DNA of 64,000 bases from Yamagishiella unicocca (GCA_003116995.1 BDSL01000047.1:496001-560000), one strand, 5' to 3'. Shown: positions 23,257-34,574, counted from the first letter of the stretch. The notes: generated by a model not told the origin, from the sequence alone. A program made the numbers and translations.

Positions 23257-25384
23257 TCAGCTCCAACCATGAATGGACGAAGCGTTGCTGACTCTGCAAA
23301 CAGAGACTGCGCCATTCTGACACCGTCTCTTGTTTGCTCCGTGCGTGGTATCAGCCTCACAGGAAATGCCGCCGAAGCCGCCTCCCGTTCCCCTGCCCGT
23401 TGGTGCCGTTGTTGGTCTTGGTAGGCGGAGGGGGAGGTGGCGGGCTGGGCGGATTGGGTGACGGCGGTTGGGGGGAGGAGGCGGACTAGGCGTGGGGGGA
23501 GAGGGCGGGATCGGAGAAGGCGGCGGGCTGGGAGGCTGGGGCGAGGGTGGGGGAGGTGGGCTGGGAGGTTGGGGCGAAGGTGGGGGAGGCGGGCTGGGTG
23601 GCAGGGGCGAGGGTGGGGGAGGGGGAGGCGGAGGGCTGGGCGGCTGGGGAGAGGGCGGAGGCGGAGGGCTGGGGGGGTGAGGTGAAGGAGGAGGGGGCGG
23701 GCTAGGCGGCTCAGGTGACGGTGGAGGCGGCGGGCTGGGCGGCTCGGGCGAAGGTGGGGGAGGTGGCGGCGGAGGGCTGGGAGGCTCAGGCGATGGCGGC
23801 GGCGGCGGACTAGGCGGCTCAGGCGAAGGTGGAGGCGGTGGGCTGGGCGGCTGGGGCGAGGGTGGGGGAGGTGGCGGCGGCGGGCTGGGAGGCTCAGGCG
23901 ATGGCGGCGGCGGTGGACTAGGCGGCTCAGGCGAAGGTGGAGGCGGCGGGCTGGGCGGCTCGGGCGAGGGCGGGGGAGGTGGCGGCGGCGGGCTGGGCGG
24001 CTCGGGCGAAGGTGGGGGAGGTGGCGGCGGAGGGCTGGGAGGCTCAGGTGATGGCGGCGGCGGTGGACTAGGCGGCTCAGGAGAAGGTGGAGGCGGTGGG
24101 CTGGGCGGCTGGGGCGAGGGTGGGGGAGGTGGAGGCGGCGGGCTGGGAGGCTGGGGCGAGGGTGGGGGAGGTGGTGGCGGCGGGCTGGGCGGCTGGGGCG
24201 AGGGTGGGGGAGGTGGTGGCGGCGGGCTGGGCGGCTGGGGCGAGGGTGGGGGAAGTGGACTAGGAGGCCTAGGTGACGGTGGGGGAGGTGGTGGCGGCGG
24301 GCTGGGAGGCCGGGGAGAGGGAGGCGGTGGTGGACTAGGCGGCTTAGGTGACGGCGGGGGAGGTGGAGGTGGCGGGCTGGGCGGCCTCGGGGAGGGTGGC
24401 GGCGATGCCGTGGGGCCGACTGCGTACAGGCGGAAGTGGGTTCGTTGTCGTCGTTATAGATGTGTGGAAGGTTCATGAAAATAAATGGCCATGCTAGTCA
24501 ACTTGCCATTGATGCCTCCATTCAAGTGGTAAAAATCTGCTGCTGCACGCACCCCCTTTAATTTGTGCGCTGTGCTGTTGCACAGTGCAGCACGAACAGT
24601 TCACTATTCACTATTTATTGTTTACACTACACAAGGCCTATTCGCCCGCTCGCCCTGCTGTATGTGTACTTACGCTGGCACGTGCCGCTGCCGGACTGCA
24701 CGTATCCTGGTTGTCCGCAGACGCAGCTGTAGCCCTTCTTTGCCGAGGCGTCCAGCACGCAGATGGTACCGGGAGCAGTGCACGGGTTGGTCGAGCAGGC
24801 GGTTGCTGCAGGGAACGAAGGTAGGGGCAGAGTGGCAACGTGGTATTCATCAGTCGGAGCATCGTCATTTAGGTAGGTACGTACGTGATGCCGTGAGCGA
24901 TCGAGACGACAGCAACCGCAGTGAGGTCCGGCACTGGCAGTCATCAACAAATCAGAACTGACCGTGTGCATATTCCTGAACGTGACAACTTATATGCATG
25001 TGCGAGCGAGGTATTTTGCAAGTTGGTTCGTCACTCGGACTGATGCATGGGTGTCCGTCGCGCGCACGGCATACGATATACATCTATATCTTCATCAACC
25101 GGTGGTGCCATGCTGCTGCTGCCTGCCTGACAAGAGCAGCAGGTAGCACAGTGCACACGCACTGAAGCTAAAGCTACATAAGGAATCCGTGCACTCATCA
25201 ACAGCTAGCAGCAAACGAAGTTGGTTGCATACCTACGTATGTGCGTAATGATTCAGCGGCCTGCGTTCTACGTACGCTGGTATGTGCTGTATGTCGGGCA
25301 CTTACTGGCGGAGTAAACAGTCGGACTGGTCAACGCGAGGAGGAGCAGCGCCAGCGCCAGTGGCGCTTGCAAGGAACAGGCCAT
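23257..25384 (-). CDS. Gene C: diverged paralogue, shifted C-terminus
   Basis: Exons 25384-25306, 24805-24674 and 24419-23257 (457 aa as read), with the same intron phases and splice motifs as A and B. The signal peptide is MACSLQAPLALALLLLAL. The EGF module is more diverged (CSTNPC, TIC, YSCVC, GTC). The proline domain is shorter and lacks the LNGLS island. The ancestral tail KTNNGTNGQGNGRRLRR is still encoded at about 23420-23357, but in a different frame: a one-base change in the G run at 23470-23475 makes the protein continue as RRHPIRPARHLPLRL and end at 23257. This is either a true frameshift, making C a pseudogene or a neo-tail gene, or a sequencing error in a homopolymer. Confidence 0.7.
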
Positions 25385-25824
25385 TCGATGGTCCGTCGAG
25401 GATGATGAGGCAGCTGAGTGGAGGATAGCAGGCGGCCTAGGTAGGGCGGCGGACGAACACTCTAGCTGGTGTCGTATCTAGAAGTAATATTGACTTATGT
25501 CAGGTAGCGTGCGTGGACTCGAGCGAAATGGAGCAGCTACCTCCTGACAGAGCAATGACAGCTTGCTTGGCCAGACATACACTGAGAAGAAAACGCAGGA
25601 AGCCAGGCAGCCACGGCAATCTGACAGTCAGACAACACTGGACGAGCGCTGATATGCCGATACTATCGACCCTGGGCTGAAGTGATAAATCAGGAGGTAA
25701 AGCTTTCTGTTTGGCCCCCACGGCTTAAGTACTACCGCCGCGCAGTCGAAGGTTACACTTATGGTACTTTTCGTGTGGCTGTCTTCCTTATTGCCATACA
25801 AATAGTTATTACTCGTCGTCACAC
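25385..25824. other. Upstream flank of gene C, nothing else recognised
   Basis: It starts like the 5' flanks of A and B (GCGGACGAACACTCTAGC) and then diverges. No TATA-like match to the A/B promoters is seen. Confidence 0.4.
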
Positions 25825-26355
25825 ATATATAATGGCGGGCGCTTGTCATAGGATTTTATTACTCATTATTTGTGCAATCCAATGCATGCATCTGTGTCCC
25901 AGCGGCAGGGGTCCCTGAAGCGACTCTTATTACTTACGGTGTATAGTTAGTAAGAATAACATGTGTCTTCTTGAACCATGCATGCGTACAAAGAGGTGGT
26001 CGCACCTGTTGTTGCACCTAAAAGAGTGGATGATAATAATCAATGATAGGATTCCCTAGGGATGGGTAAAACCTTATCATTGTAGAGTGGATGTTAGACA
26101 TTGAGGGGCGATGTTTCCCAACACCATTTCTGGGTGAGGCGGATGGAAGCACTCTTACTACCGCTACTCGCTCGAGCTAGGGCACCCTTGTTTAAACGCA
26201 GTCTTAAAAGCATAGGCCCATACACAGCGCCGGATAAATTATAGCATCAAACAAGTGATGAAGCGCAGCAGCGCAATGTATGCCGGAAGAGAGGCACCGC
26301 AAGTAAGGCGCTCGGAACGCGCGCGTCAGGCCGCCATCGCGATGACCACGCGTCA
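25825..26355 (+). repeat. Duplicated block R5, copy 1
   Basis: Matches 28945-29472 in the same orientation (shared AAAGAGTGGATGATAA, TTAGACATT, CAGCGCCG, CGCGATGACCACGC). No gene is seen. Confidence 0.65.
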
Positions 26356-26375
26356 GCCCGCCATCGCGACAAACC

Positions 26376-26850
26376 AAGGCCAAGAGGACGGCTAATAAGA
26401 CGCAAAACCGAGATACATGTCAGATGTTACGTACTGCTGCCACGGCAATTCAGCAGGAGAGAGTTTCACGCACGCAAGGCACGGCACGTGGCTGGGTGCA
26501 CTACTTCATTCCAGTGACCTTCCTGCCAAACTGTGACAAAGTGTGATGACGGTTGGTGTAAGTGTGATTTGTTCCAAGTATCGGTAGGCGCTGGCTGGTA
26601 GGCTGCACCAACGCACGCGCGCGGGCGCCACCTCGTCCATCGGTCGGTGTGGGCGATGTATGCGGTGGAATTACTGGCGGCGGGAACGCGGGAACACGGC
26701 TGCGTGTCATGCATGGCCGGTGTTAGTTCCCAGCTTACAAAGCCGTGTTCTGACCCTTGCGGCTAACGTACGTTAGCACCCTTCAGGGCGCTAACATAAA
26801 GGCACGGTTAGTTACGGTGGCCTAGGCAGGACCAATAAGTACGTGGATGC
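26376..26850 (+). repeat. Duplicated block R6, copy 1
   Basis: Matches 31199-31680. It begins AAACCAAGGCCAAGAGGACG, contains the perfect 16-bp palindrome GCTAACGTACGTTAGC (26762-26777) and ends around CCTAGGCAGGACCAATAAG. In copy 1 it is adjacent to R5; in copy 2 a LINE separates them. Confidence 0.65.
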
Positions 26851-26867
26851 ACATGCGGGGGACACGG

Positions 26868-27024
26868 CGGGGGTAGGTGCTGGCTGCGGGCGGCGTGGGA
26901 ACACGGCTGCGTATTGTGTTCCTGTGCATGTGCCTGCTGCTGCTGACGCTTGGGGGTCGCTCGGTCCAACATGCATCACAGCACTCAGCCGTGTTCCCAC
27001 GCCCGCAGGCAGCACCTACCCCCG
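26868..27024. repeat. Inverted repeat of about 41 bp
   Basis: Arms 26868-26909 and 26984-27024 are near-complementary (CGGGGGTAGGTGCTGGCTGC against GCAGGCAGCACCTACCCCCG), with a loop of about 74 bp. Confidence 0.7.
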
Positions 27025-27224
27025 TGGTCGGATCCGACCCGGCCAGCAGTAAGTGCACGGTGCTTAAAAAAACTGGGACTGAGTTTGGGGTGTGTTCTGA
27101 GGAGACGGAAGGCGGAATAATAAACACCGGAACTAACACTACTTGCATGACCACGCCCGCCGGCTGGCCTGTCATTCTTGGGAAAACGTGGCCGAGTAGC
27201 TGGTTCGCTTTATCATGTAGCTAG
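26877..27224 (+). CDS. Possible small secreted cysteine-containing protein
   Basis: A 115-codon frame whose start is uncertain. A hydrophobic run (IVFLCMCLLLLTLGG) could be a signal peptide, followed by a Pro/Ala stretch and a C-terminal part with four cysteines (SKCTV, GVCSE, TTCMT, LSCS). The same sequence contains a GTAAGTGC donor-like site at about 27049, identical to the first donor of genes A-C, so the frame could instead be exon plus intron. It overlaps the inverted repeat, which argues for caution. No family is recognised. Confidence 0.2.
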   Translation: MLAAGGVGTRLRIVFLCMCLLLLTLGGRSVQHASQHSAVFPRPQAAPTPVVGSDPASSKCTVLKKTGTEFGVCSEETEGGIINTGTNTTCMTTPAGWPVILGKTWPSSWFALSCS

Positions 27225-27289
27225 GGGGTCAGACTGGGGTGAATGCGCGAGGGCAGGCGAGGGCTTTGGCGCAGCCAAAGTAGTTTTCT

Positions 27290-28695
27290 TGGACTCTGTA
27301 TGTACGGACACTGTGACGCTTCGCGATGATCAGCGAGGAAAGTGAAACGTAAGCTCGGTAGTGAGACCGCTAGACGTTCCCGACGATAATAAGATAGAAG
27401 TAAGTAAGCCGTGCGCGCTTGCCTTGAAGGTACAGCCAACTTTAATAAGACCTTTCAACTCCCTCTACGTCACAAAGACTACTACTTACCGCCCGCCGCT
27501 GGTCGGACAGTCAGACAGGGTCAGACATTCTTGTTCTTTGGATCTGCGGCCCGTCAAATCGCCCGCCATATTCGATCGGGCGGCTGCAGCAGGCATCGCT
27601 TGGGCCGTTGACGTCCATGCCGCCGGTGCCGCCCGTTCCGAGGGCGGCCTGCGCTACCTGCTCATGATGATGACATCACTAACTTGATTCTGCCGTGGCA
27701 TGACCTACTCAGGTTCAGTCGCGCCGCAGATGCCCGATTACCGAAATATCATAACCTCCAATATAAGGGCGTCCAGGTAGCTAGCAGCCATGTCTCCATA
27801 TTTTCATTGCAACCTTCATATTTACTTAGGCCTTACCTGAACCTATTATGGCCGGTCTGCCCGCCGGTATGCGCTTTCCCCATCCTCTTGGGCATGGTTG
27901 GCGGCTTTGATTGGGCCTGCTGCTGGCTGTTGTGCTGATATTATCTTTGGTTAGTTGCTGCTGGCCTGCCTTTTGTGTAGGGCGTTTTTACCGCGTGCGT
28001 GATTCCCGGGGAGTTCTGCCCCGATGCATCTGGATACATCCAGCAGCAGCCCGTCGGTCCGGGCTGTCCTTTTATTTGCCGCCTTTTTTCTCGCTCGGCA
28101 GCAGTAGTGGGCCTAAAGCTAGCTTGGGGTGTGGTCCCCAGCGCACCCCAGCCACCTTTGCACGTGTACAGCAACAGGTTACCGACGTTGCTTCGGGAAC
28201 TCTCCTCAGAAACGGGATTAAAAAAGTGGAAAGGAAGAGTGTCCGACCGCGGCGAAAGTAAATCTGAAAGGTACGTAGCTAAGGCTCGTCCTGGAACGAC
28301 TTTAACGCGCGTCTGCAGTTAGTAGTATCAGCTGCTGCTGGGCATTATTGGGGATTGCGAGCGTGTGTGCCCTAACGAGCCAATCGACGTGTCGCGGCTG
28401 GATGGCTACGTAGCTGGTACGCGCACCAGCAGCCTAGCGCGCAGGTGGTACCTCATACCTAGCCTGCGTACCCTGCCAGCAGGTAGAACGAGGCAGGTGA
28501 GAGTACAGTAGCAACGAAGGCGCCTACCTACCGTCTCAGTAGCCGAGCTACTAGTAAGGTTTAGCAGGGTTTAGATAGATGCATGCTCGCTGCTTAATGA
28601 TAAGCTTCCCAGGCTGCTGCTACTGAGGATACTTACCCTAGCTTGCCTGCTGGGTTGAGGACACTCGGGGTTGAGGACACTGAAACATAGCATAT
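27290..28695 (+). repeat. Dispersed repeat R3, copy 2 (left arm of a long inverted repeat)
   Basis: From about 27347 to 28695 it is the reverse complement of 31922-33228 at high similarity. Landmarks are GACGTTCCCGACGATAATAA, GGACAGTCAGACAGGGTCAG, GATGTATCC (minus strand), CCGTCTCAGTAGCCGAG and GGGTTGAGGACA. Short open frames are not conserved between copies. Confidence 0.75.
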
Positions 28696-28700
28696 TACTG

Positions 28701-28766
28701 TTGAGATTCTTAAGCTGTCAGCCATCCGCGCGCTCGGGATGGCTGACAGCTGAAGAATCTCATCAA
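28701..28766. repeat. Long-stem hairpin
   Basis: The left arm (28701-28727) and right arm (28737-28766) pair over about 27 positions with one mismatch and a 3-nt bulge; the loop is GCGCGCTCG. The core AGCTGTCAGCCATCC pairs without error. It stands just beyond the end of repeat R3. It could be a small MITE or an expressed small-RNA precursor; nothing here decides which. Confidence 0.75.
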
Positions 28767-28944
28767 CAATTACTACTTACTCGCGTGCGCAGTCGTGCGC
28801 AGGTCCTGCGCGTTGCTTGGCATGCATGTTCGTTGCACTTCGCTCATTGGCACAGCAGCAGGGCATAGCAGAGACCGAGTGGCAGCTAGCAGTAGTTTCG
28901 CACCATAACTGCCATCCGCCCACCTGCTGCATCGTCACACATGT

Positions 28945-29472
28945 ATTATGGCGGGCGTTTGGTTGTCATAGGCTAGGATTGACCCATTTGTGCAATTCGA
29001 TGCATCTGTGTCCCAGTGGTTTGGGGTCCCTGAAGCGACGACTAACTTACGGTGTATATTCATTTATGATAACATGTGTCTTATTGGATTTACCATGCAT
29101 ACCGGTACAAAGAGATGCTCGCACCTGTTGCACACAAGCAAAAGAGTGGATGATAAGAAGAAATGTTAGGAATTAGGATAGCTAAAACGTCATTAGGATA
29201 GAGTGGTTGTTAGACATTTTTAAATGATGTTTCCCTCTGGCTGGGTGAGGTAGGCGGAAAGGAGCGGAAGTACCCTCACCTTATTACCGGCGGTTTTCGA
29301 GCGAGGGGTACCCTTTAACGCAGCCTTAAAAGCATAGGCCAATAGACAGCGCCGAATAAATTGTAGCATCAAACAGGAACCGTTATAGATGATAAAGTAC
29401 AGCAGCGCAATGCCGAAAGTAAGAGAGGCGCTCGGAATGCGCGTCAGCAGGCCGCCATCGCGATGACCACGC
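28945..29472 (+). repeat. Duplicated block R5, copy 2
   Basis: Second copy of 25825-26355; it ends at the same CGCGATGACCACGC, after which LINE-related sequence intervenes. Confidence 0.65.
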
Positions 29473-29559
29473 AGTTAGCCAAATCATGAGAAAGTGTGCA
29501 GAGTGGGAACAAACGTACTCGTATCATCATTGGCTAAAATAAGATGTTACAGTAGTGTT

Positions 29560-31198
29560 ATTGAGCCCTGGACAAGAGGTGGCCCGCCCTGCTGGGGTTT
29601 CCCTCCATCTCCCCAGCCCGTCGGTCTGGCTGGGCTGCTGGCTGGTCCCGCCGGGTTTCCGGCATCGGGCTTTCGGGTGACTGAATGAGTTGTTCTTTTT
29701 TGTCGGGGACCCCCTCTTGCTTGGACGCGGCGGGGGTTTCCTGCTTTTCCTGCTAGGCGCGGAGGTGGGGTCCCCATACGTACCGGGGCCTCACCGTAAG
29801 AGAAGTTAGCTAATAACAGACTAGTATACAAAAGACGGAGGGGAACCATGAAACTCCGGCGCGCCTGAAAAGGCGGCTGCGGGGTTGCTGCGGGCGGCCC
29901 TGCATGTTCGGTCGGTAGCTGGCCCCGCGCCCGCTGGGGTTCGGCCGCTGGTTAGGGGGGGCTCTGGTTGTGCAAGCCCCCCCGGCTGCGCGCCGTTTGT
30001 TTGGGATGTTGTCGCCCTGGCCGACCTCGTGCGATTGACCTCGGCCGCTTCACGCTCCGGGCTGTGCCTTGCCCCCCTGGGGGGCCCCGCCTGGTACCAT
30101 GCTATGTGGTCGCGCGCAGTCGATGGCAGTTAGTTGCTGATTTTTGGTCCCTCCTGCGGGATTTTGCTCAACTCGATGTGCCGCGGGCCGGGTGGGGCGG
30201 TGTCGGGGCCACCCACCCGTTCCTCCTTGTGGTTGACGGTCGCCTGCGATGTGCTGGTTGATGAGGTGGTGCCTGGGCGGCGGTGCGGTGCCGGCCTCGT
30301 GCTCTTTGTGGGCCGCTTGTCTGCCGGTCTGGTGCCTTCTGGACCGGGGGCTGCTTTGTTCCTTGCGTTGCTCCCGCGTGCGAGTTGGTGCGCCTGGGTG
30401 ATGCGCCTAGTTGTTTCTGTCTGCTGTGACCGTGTTGCTTGGTGGGTGTGCCTGGGGCGTCGCAGTCTGCCCGGTTTTTGTGTTTTCCACGTCCTCGTGG
30501 CTGGCCTTGGTTTGGTGGGACTGCCCGTCGTGCTGAAGTTCCCGTTGCTGGCCAGTTGCTTGAGTGGGGCGCTTTTTTGTGGGTGGGTGAAGCCTTGGGC
30601 GCGTCGCTCCGGGCTGTTTGCTGCTCTCACCGCTGTTTCTGGAGGTGGGCCTCGGGTGTCTGGGTTGTTTTGTGTGTTGAGGCCCCGCCGCCTTCGGCGC
30701 GGCGGGCTGTACCTTCTTCCCTGGCTGGGCCGTTGGGGGCGTCTGCTGGCCGCTCGCTCGCGCAGGCTTGCCATTTCCTTATCTCCGTTGCGCCTGTGGC
30801 GGCGGGGCAGGCGCGTCTTGGTCTTTGTCCGTGTGGTGTGCTGTCTGCGGTGCTTTACTTGTTTTTTTGGAATGCCCTTTGTGCTGATAATATTCCTTTT
30901 GCTGGCTGGCGCGGTGATTAGCACGTCGGTGCGGGTTCGTTGCGACCGTTCAATCGTATCGGCTCCCTGTTTGGCCTGCTCTTGGCTGTGCTGTTGTGTT
31001 TTGGCTGCTGTTTGGGCAGGGTGGCGTTTTTGTGCCTTTCGAGGCTTTCCTGTGCTCTTCAGGGCGTCTGCTGGGTCGGTCCAGCCCCGGCTGTCGTATG
31101 GCAAGGCCAGACATGGGCCTTTCCTCTTGTCCTGGGTTCGCCCGGGCTTGGTATCACTGTAATCTCCCTAATATTATCAATGAAGCGCGAGGGGCATT
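29560..31198 (+). mobile_element. LINE 3' fragment separating R5 and R6
   Basis: The coding end is at about 29900-30260: PPGCAPFVWDVVALADLV, then in another frame DFWSLLRDFAQLDVPRAGW and THPFLLV, homologous to the frames at 21400-21660. About 0.9 kb of T/G-rich 3' untranslated sequence follows, ending near 31190. The long plus-strand frames in that tail are compositional. The fragment lies exactly where R5 and R6 are joined in the first copy, so it was inserted after the duplication. Confidence 0.65.
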
Positions 31199-31680
31199 CC
31201 CAACAAACCAAGGCCAAGAGGACGGCTAATAAGACGCAAAACCGAGATAAATGTCAGATGTTACGTACTGCTGCCACGGCAATTCAGCAGGAGAGAGTTT
31301 CACGCACGCAAGGCACGGCACGTGGCTGGGTGCACTACTTCCAGTGACCTTCCTGCCTAACTTGACAAAGTGTGATGACGGTTGGTGCGAGTGTGATTTG
31401 TTCCTAGTTGGCGCTGGTACGCGGCACCACCGCGCGCGGGCGCCACCTCGTCCATCGGTGCGGGTGATGTATGCGGTGGAATTACTGGCGGCGGGAACGC
31501 GGGAGTGATTGGCGGGAACACGGCTGCGTGTCATGCATGGCCGGTGTTCCCAGCTTACAAAGCCGTGTTCTGACCCTTGCGGCTAACGTACGTTAGCACC
31601 CTTCACGGCGCTAACATAAATGCACGGTTAGTTACGGTGGCCTATCTAGGCAGGACCAATAAGCACGTGGATGGCCACTG
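31199..31680 (+). repeat. Duplicated block R6, copy 2
   Basis: Second copy of 26376-26850, including the palindrome GCTAACGTACGTTAGC at 31582-31597. Confidence 0.65.
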
Positions 31681-31921
31681 TAGCGATGAGCACCGTGCAC
31701 GCAAGCAGACGCGATGTGGCCATTCGACCCTCCATATCCCTAAGGTGAGTACCCTGCTGAGGGCGGGCCCGTGCAGATGCAGCAGGTGCGCGGATGGCAG
31801 TTATGGTATGTAGCGAAAGTGCTGCGTGCTGCCACTCGCTCGGTTCTGTGCCAGCGAGCGATCAAAGTGCAACATGCCAACGCGCGCCTACCTGCGCAAT
31901 CGAGTAAAGAACATTATGCTA

Positions 31922-33228
31922 TGTTTCAGTGTCCTCAACCCCGAATGTCCTCAACCCAGGCAAGGAGCAGGCAAGTTAGGGTAGTATCCTCAGTAGGTAA
32001 GTTGCAGCAGCGTAGGAAGTTTATCATTAAGTAGCGAGCATCTAAACCTTACTAGTAGCTCGGCTACTGAGACGGTAGGTAGGCGCCTTCGTTGCTACTG
32101 TACTCTCACCTGCCTCGTTCTACCTGCGGGCAGGGTACGCAGGCTAGGTATGAGGTACCACCTGCGCGCTAGGCTGCTGGTGCGCGTACCAGCTAGCCAT
32201 CCAGCCGCGACACGTCGATTGGCTCGTTAGGGCACACACGCGCGCAATGCCCCAATGCCCAACAGCTCGCAGCTAACTGGAGACGCGCGTTAAAGTCGTT
32301 CCAGGACGAACCTCTACTACCTTTCAGGTCTCCTTCGGTCGGACACTCTTCCTTTCCACTTTTCTAATCCCGTTTCTGGACGAGATTGCCCAACGTGGGT
32401 ACCCTGTTGCCACACACGTGTAAAGGTGGCTGGGGTGCGCCGGGGACCACACCCCAAGCTAGCTATAGGCTCACTACTGCTGCCGAGCGAGGAAAAAGGC
32501 AGGAAAATGGACAGCCCGGACCGACGGGCTGCTGCTGGATGTATCCAGATGCATCGCTCGGGACAGAACTCCCCGGCGGCCCAGGGCATCACGCACACGG
32601 TAAAAACGCCCTACACAAAAGGCCTACCAGCAACTAACCAAAGTTAATATCAGCACAACAGGCAGGCCCAATCAAAGCCGCCAACCATACATGTATGCCC
32701 AAGAGGCAGGATGGGTAAAGCGCATACCGCCGGCGGGCACGGCAGACCGGCCATAATAGTTTCAGGTAAGGCCTAAGTAAATATGAAGGTTAGAATGGCA
32801 ATGAAAATAGGGAGACATGGCTGCTACTTGGACGCCCTTATATTGGAGGTTATGATATTTCGGTAATCGGGCATCTGCGGCGCGGCTGAACCTGAGTAGG
32901 TCATGCCACGGCAGATTCAAGTCAGTGATGGCATCATCATCAGGTAGCGCAGGCCGCCCTCGGAACGGGCGGCACCGGCGGCATGGACGTCAACGGCCCA
33001 AGCGACGCCTGCTGCAGCCGGATCGAATATGCCGGGCGATTTGACGGGCCCCAGATCCAAAGTGCAAGAATGTCTGACCCTGTCTGACTGTCCGACAAGC
33101 GGCGGGCGGCGGGCGATAAGTAGTTTTTGTGATCTTCTTAAAGTTGGCTGTACGTACAAGGTAAGCGCGCACAGCTTACTTACTTCTATCTTATTATCGT
33201 CGGGAACGTCTAGCGTCTCACTACCGGA
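31922..33228 (-). repeat. Dispersed repeat R3, copy 3 (right arm of a long inverted repeat)
   Basis: Reverse complement of 27347-28695. The arm ends where a SINE-like element begins at about 33226, inside the sequence that reads GCTCGGTAGTGAGACC in copy 2. Confidence 0.75.
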
Positions 33229-33298
33229 GCCTGGCGTGTATTAAGGGGGCGGGGAATTGAGGGGCGGACACCGCCCCTGTATGCCCGCACCACCGGCA
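33226..33298 (-). mobile_element. SINE-like element, copy C (tail missing)
   Basis: The minus strand starts GGTGGTGCGGGCATACAGG. It carries the longest perfect stem of the family (AGGGGCGG / CCGCCCCT, loop ACA). The (ATT)n tail and its neighbouring segment are absent, so no target duplication can be scored. Confidence 0.65.
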
Positions 33299-33651
33299 GG
33301 CAGAAGTAATACGTTTATTCGTCCAATTTTAGGAAGCAAGCATCATGCCCGACAAGTAAGCACCTGGCACGAGTACCTGCTGGTCGGCACTATATATCTA
33401 CTGCTGGTAGCGTCCGGTAATCTAGGTAGGATCTACGACATACACCTATCTCGGTGCGACCAGCAGTACCGGTGCTTCAACAACGGCGATCTATTAATAA
33501 ATAACTAACGTTAGTTAATACTTAATCCAAGAAGCATCCACAACATCGATGTTACAATGCACACAGTCATGCGGTGCCGACGTTGGTTTCAGTGATGACA
33601 CATGAAACACAGGGTGAATGTGATACGTCGGTATTTGTTTCCTCCGTCTTG
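33299..33651. other. Intergenic, nothing recognised
   Basis: No gene-like frame or known repeat is seen. Confidence 0.35.
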
Positions 33652-33725
33652 TTCAGTGTCAGGCGATGCGCCCGATGGTTCTACCTCTTGGTCTGGAACC
33701 CACTGTAACCGTTACAACAACGTTG
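33652..33725 (+). mobile_element. LINE 3' tail
   Basis: Contains GGCGATGCGCCCGATGG, GGTCTGGAACCCACTG and GTAACCGTTACAACAAC, the same tail as at 22050-22110. It is a very short, 5'-truncated copy. Confidence 0.7.
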
Positions 33726-34051
33726 GCGTCCTCCCTCGTACGCTTACTTCCTGGTTCGTTCCCTGCTAGCTGGCTGCTGGCTGGCTGGGATTCTGCTTAC
33801 GTTCGACTAGCTGCTCGCTTGCACTCGGGGATGGAAGGAGGTAGGGGGTTAATACCCGGTTACACGAGGGGAGAGAGGGAGGAGGGCGGCGGGCCGCCGG
33901 AGATTGGTAACGGAGGCGTGTGACGCGGATAATTGCACATGCGTGATCAGGCATTTGCCGTGCACTTCGCACCAAACTATTATCGGGTGGCAGAACTGGG
34001 AATGCCCGTTACCGGTGTCCTCAGTCTGTAATATCAACGGTTACCTACAGT

Positions 34052-34560
34052 GGTCCCCCCTGACACTGAAAGAGACGCAAGAAAAAGGAACAAATCAGCC
34101 GACCGCCGAGATACGGCAAACCACCAGAACCGAACCCCGACCAAGGGCCCAGGGAACAAACAGCGGCATCAATCACCCAGGGGGAAGTATCCCAAATGGG
34201 CCCCCTATCAGCCGTTCACGAGCGAACTGCAGCCCAAGCAGCAGCAGCGCGCTCAGCCTGCGCACCCATCGGACGGATGGAGCGACTCAACAAACCACCT
34301 GCTGCAGAACGAAGCCCCGCCCCACCTGAGACCGACCTGAAAAGATCCCCACCTACCCATAACGGGCCATCACCTACCCAGACCGAATCCCGCATGCAGG
34401 ATCACCGGCCAGCTGCTGGGACCCAATCCGAACCCTCACGACTGTGCGCCGCGCCAGCCAACACACGCACACTAGTTCGCCCTGAACGAGCAGCCCGCAG
34501 CACTTGCTTGCGCCTCCACGTACGGCATCCGTCTCAAAGCTGCTGTAGAAACCCTTCGAT
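34052..34560 (-). mobile_element. LINE 3' region, reversed
   Basis: It begins with the reversed tail (CTACAGTGG, CCTGACACTGAAAGAGACGC) and continues with purine-rich sequence matching 50461-50700 and 58785-59000. The plus-strand frame over this area is not supported as a gene. Confidence 0.6.
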
Positions 34561-34574
34561 TCAGCACGCCACGT

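Noticed and set aside
23220..24476. 418-codon Arg/Pro/His-rich minus-strand frame over gene C
   Set aside because: Out of frame with the EGF exon; the SPPPP frame joined through the TACGCAG acceptor is preferred.
30134..31162. 342-codon plus-strand and 324-codon minus-strand frames
   Set aside because: They cover the T/G-rich 3' untranslated region of a LINE; composition alone explains the lack of stops.
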